Position numbers and translations under genes: made by a program
Source of the DNA: Zygnema cylindricum
Taxonomy: Eukaryota > Streptophyta > Zygnematophyceae > Zygnematales > Zygnemataceae
DNA: 20,704 nucleotides
Direction: 5' to 3'
NCBI GenBank assembly: GCA_037447655.1
Contig: JBBHKE010002895.1
Coordinates: 145,130 to 165,833, forward strand
Notes under the pieces: model-generated
The model's database searches: none
The model's input: only the letters and a program-made list of their open reading frames with translations
Told to the model about the DNA's origin: nothing
In this document: piece by piece, positions 18,753 through 20,704 of the stretch
Layout: each line of letters begins with the position of its first letter
Numbering within the stretch: the first letter of the stretch is position 1

Positions 18753-19120
18753 GGGCTAGTAAACAACCTCTCACCTCAGTTGGCTCATTTTGGTTGGTAC
18801 CACGTAGGTTAGTATTTAGATTTTGAAAATCTAAAAATATTCTTCAAACTAAAAATCTGAATGTAATATATGTACCAGCTCGGAGTTTAATAATGATTCG
18901 TACGAAAAGGAACGGAATTCGAAACGGAATGGCAAGAAGGTGTGGCAAACTTTGAAGGTAAGTGGATGTGAGAAATAGCATGCAAAAATACTTTCGTTTG
19001 ACCTGCATCCAGCATGGCAAGAGGCACATGGTTTGTACGACGTGTAGGCCTGTGATCGTGTGTTAGTCGTGGATGTTTTTTTTCTTATTCACGTGTACCA
19101 ATGGTTCACGACCAGTGTGA

Positions 19121-19387
19121 AGCAACTCTCCTCCCGATGATTTGCGCGATTGCTTCGCGGATTTGAAAAAAGTGAAACATCCAACGGTTAATACTTTGGC
19201 CTCTTCTCCAACAGGCGCCGACAGTAATCGTACGGAGATGTTTACTGGCAGTAATATTTCGTTCACTTCTCCATCAGGTCGTGTGAGCAAGGAATCTATC
19301 GCGCAAGTGCTTTCTTTCGATTGGATGCACGTAGGTGCTTGTTCTGACGGCGAGCATAGTCAAATATTCCAAAAGCACAATATCTGA
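19121..19387 (+). CDS. Possible coding exon, unknown product
   Basis: An open frame of 88 codons runs from just after an in-frame TGA at 19118 to TGA at 19385, reading PPDDLRDCFADLKKVKHPTV near its start and FTSPSGRVSKESIAQVLSFD later. It contains an ATG only at about 19229. The mix of charged, polar and hydrophobic residues looks protein-like and the local GC content is raised. About 170 bases upstream, a frame ending KKVWQTLK is followed by a consensus donor GTAAGT (about 18959). I cannot name a family; a decayed transposase is one possibility. Confidence 0.25.
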   Translation, partial: SNSPPDDLRDCFADLKKVKHPTVNTLASSPTGADSNRTEMFTGSNISFTSPSGRVSKESIAQVLSFDWMHVGACSDGEHSQIFQKHNI

Positions 19388-19605
19388 ACTCGTATTCGTA
19401 CAGCTAGCCGCAAAATTAAAAAACGTGAATGTACAATTTGTATGTTTGTGTTTTGTCCTTTTTGTCGTTGTTTTGTCGTTGTTTTGTCCTTCGTGTTTCG
19501 TCGTGGCGCCACAAATTCCGGATGTCAACGGATGATGGAGGAGGCGTCACGGCACATTCTTCAACAAAGATTTTTTGGTGGTTTTCGATGGATTTGATTC
19601 CCGCC

Positions 19606-19647
19606 TGTCCGAAGGCGCGTGGCCTATGTCCGAAGGCGCGTGGCCTA
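19606..19647. repeat. Exact 21-bp tandem duplication
   Basis: Two identical copies of TGTCCGAAGGCGCGTGGCC plus TA lie head to tail. The following TGCC starts a third, truncated unit. Confidence 0.9.
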
Positions 19648-19737
19648 TGCCACATGTAAGGTTCCTATTTGACATCCATCATGGATAGTACGTGACCTTT
19701 CCACGTGTAAAAGTTTTACACGTCCAGTGTCTAGCTA

Positions 19738-19936
19738 TACCGCCCATCGTTATTAGTGTTAATAACACTAATTCGGTCGCGTGTTTTTTCGGCCAAAAAT
19801 CACAAAATAGAGTTAACAACATTATTTAAGGAAGTGGACCAAAATCTGCCACGTCACCTTGCACTGAATTATTATTATTCATTCTAATTTTGCATTTACA
19901 CTCATTTTTCTTTAACACTAATAACGATGGTCGGTG
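19738..19936. mobile_element. MITE-like element, short class, copy D (199 bp)
   Basis: Ends: TACCGCCCATCGTTATTAG at 19738 and, as complement of the right end, CACCGACCATCGTTATTAG, continuing TGTTAA on both sides; 24 of 26 match. TA flanks both ends (19736-19737 and 19937-19938). The interior shares AATCTGCCACGT (19843-19854) and ACCTTGCACT with copy C in the Rab intron. No open frame. Confidence 0.75.
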
Positions 19937-19938
19937 TA

Positions 19939-20704
19939 GTCTCCTCCCTAGCTAGACATTGGATAAAATGACCGCTTACTTCAAAAGCACGTAATCAGAC
20001 AGTTGACGTTGTCGCCCAAAAGTTTGGAGAATCTTGACGAATCTCCAGTAATCATGTTTTATATATAAAAAAAAAACAGTACAGCCCTGTACGAAAATGC
20101 GCTGGCCCTATACGGAAATGCACTTTTTCCAGTAATGAACCTCATTTTTCGCCCGATGGAAGTTCACCCTTACGCCTATAATATTGGAGCATCCACCTAT
20201 CCGGTAAACATGTTTTGTCTGACAACAAAAATATAATGGTACGAATATGTAAAAAAACGTACGGCGTCCAGTAAACAACCCGACTTTTCCTCTAATGGAA
20301 GACCACCCTTGCCTCGGCACAGTTGCTTTTGTTTCATCCTGTGCGATACTCATCCAAATCTCTCGATTCAAAATTATATTTGTTTATTCGTGTAATTGTA
20401 CGAAAGTTGGTGGATAATTCTATTTTTTGTACTTTGGTGTTGGGTACACTGGCGGCGGTGGTAGAGCTAATCATTCTAAGGGTGTGTGCCCATGTGTTCA
20501 AGTAAGGGGTTTTTCCCGTCGTTTTCACAAAAAATGGGACTTGCAACGAGAATATTTTACGCCGTACGGAAAATGGGCAAGAACCAAAGTACATTTTGCG
20601 CCATCTTGGAACTTGAATGGTACGTCAATTTGGCGTTATTATCATCGCGACCCACTTCCACCTCATGCCAGCTCATCTTCACACTTGTACTGGAATCAAA
20701 CTGC
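19939..20704. other. Intergenic DNA, no gene seen
   Basis: The sequence is AT-rich with frequent GTACG words. Two diverged copies of about 50 bases occur at 20128-20177 and 20265-20316 (CCAGTAA...AATGGAAG..CACCCTT). Frames of 60 to 87 codons on both strands have no recognisable content. Confidence 0.45.

Larger units (their letters stand above)
18247..19737. other. Repeat-rich intergenic DNA with possible exons
   Basis: No gene can be called with confidence. The stretch contains a 13-bp tandem array (18618-18752), a 21-bp duplication (19606-19647), and two exon-like segments: one ending KKVWQTLK|GTAAGT at about 18955, and a frame at 19121-19384 with a balanced composition (FTSPSGRVSKESIAQVLSFD). 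Short T-rich and TTTTGTC repeats lie at 19453-19500. Confidence 0.4.

Overview
This window is nuclear DNA from an intron-rich eukaryote. Its genes are split by GT-AG introns of roughly 250 to 600 bases, the intergenic DNA is AT-rich and full of simple repeats, and several short inverted-repeat transposable elements without any coding capacity are present. No bacterial-type gene, rRNA, tRNA or CRISPR array is visible. The mixture of a Rab34/36-type GTPase and a starch-binding (CBM20) protein with a Ser/Thr-rich, basic N-terminus would fit an alga, for example a streptophyte alga, but the sequence does not settle this and other starch- or glycogen-storing protists remain possible.

Layout, left to right. 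(1) 368-4002, plus strand: eight exons of a Rab small GTPase. The reading frame is continuous across all seven introns, and the protein resembles the Rab34/Rab36 branch. The initiator exon is not found and may lie left of the window. (2) 4651-5331, minus strand: a two-exon gene for an uncharacterised 117-residue hydrophobic protein, convergent with the Rab gene, probably with a further 5' untranslated exon near 5937. (3) 6.3-8.5 kb: intergenic DNA holding a 539-bp MITE-like element inside TGTAC pentamer repeats, and a TATA-like box. (4) 8788-11453, plus strand: a four-exon gene encoding a CBM20 starch-binding domain followed by an acidic helical tail. A further convincing coding exon at 13980-14313 may be its true 3' end. 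(5) 14.3-20.7 kb: no confident gene. This part holds tandem repeats (about 10-bp TGACGTG-rich, 11-bp GGTCATTTTTT inside a hairpin, 21-bp and 13-bp units), a polypyrimidine tract of nearly 500 bases, and two more MITE-like elements.

The most notable signal beyond the genes is a set of at least five short elements (about 200 to 540 bp). They share ends of the form CACCG...TTA(T/C)TAG.GTTAA, are mostly flanked by TA, and sit in introns and intergenic DNA. They appear to form two size classes of one MITE superfamily. The three genes show no evident common pathway: one belongs to membrane traffic, one to starch or glucan binding, and one is an unknown membrane protein.
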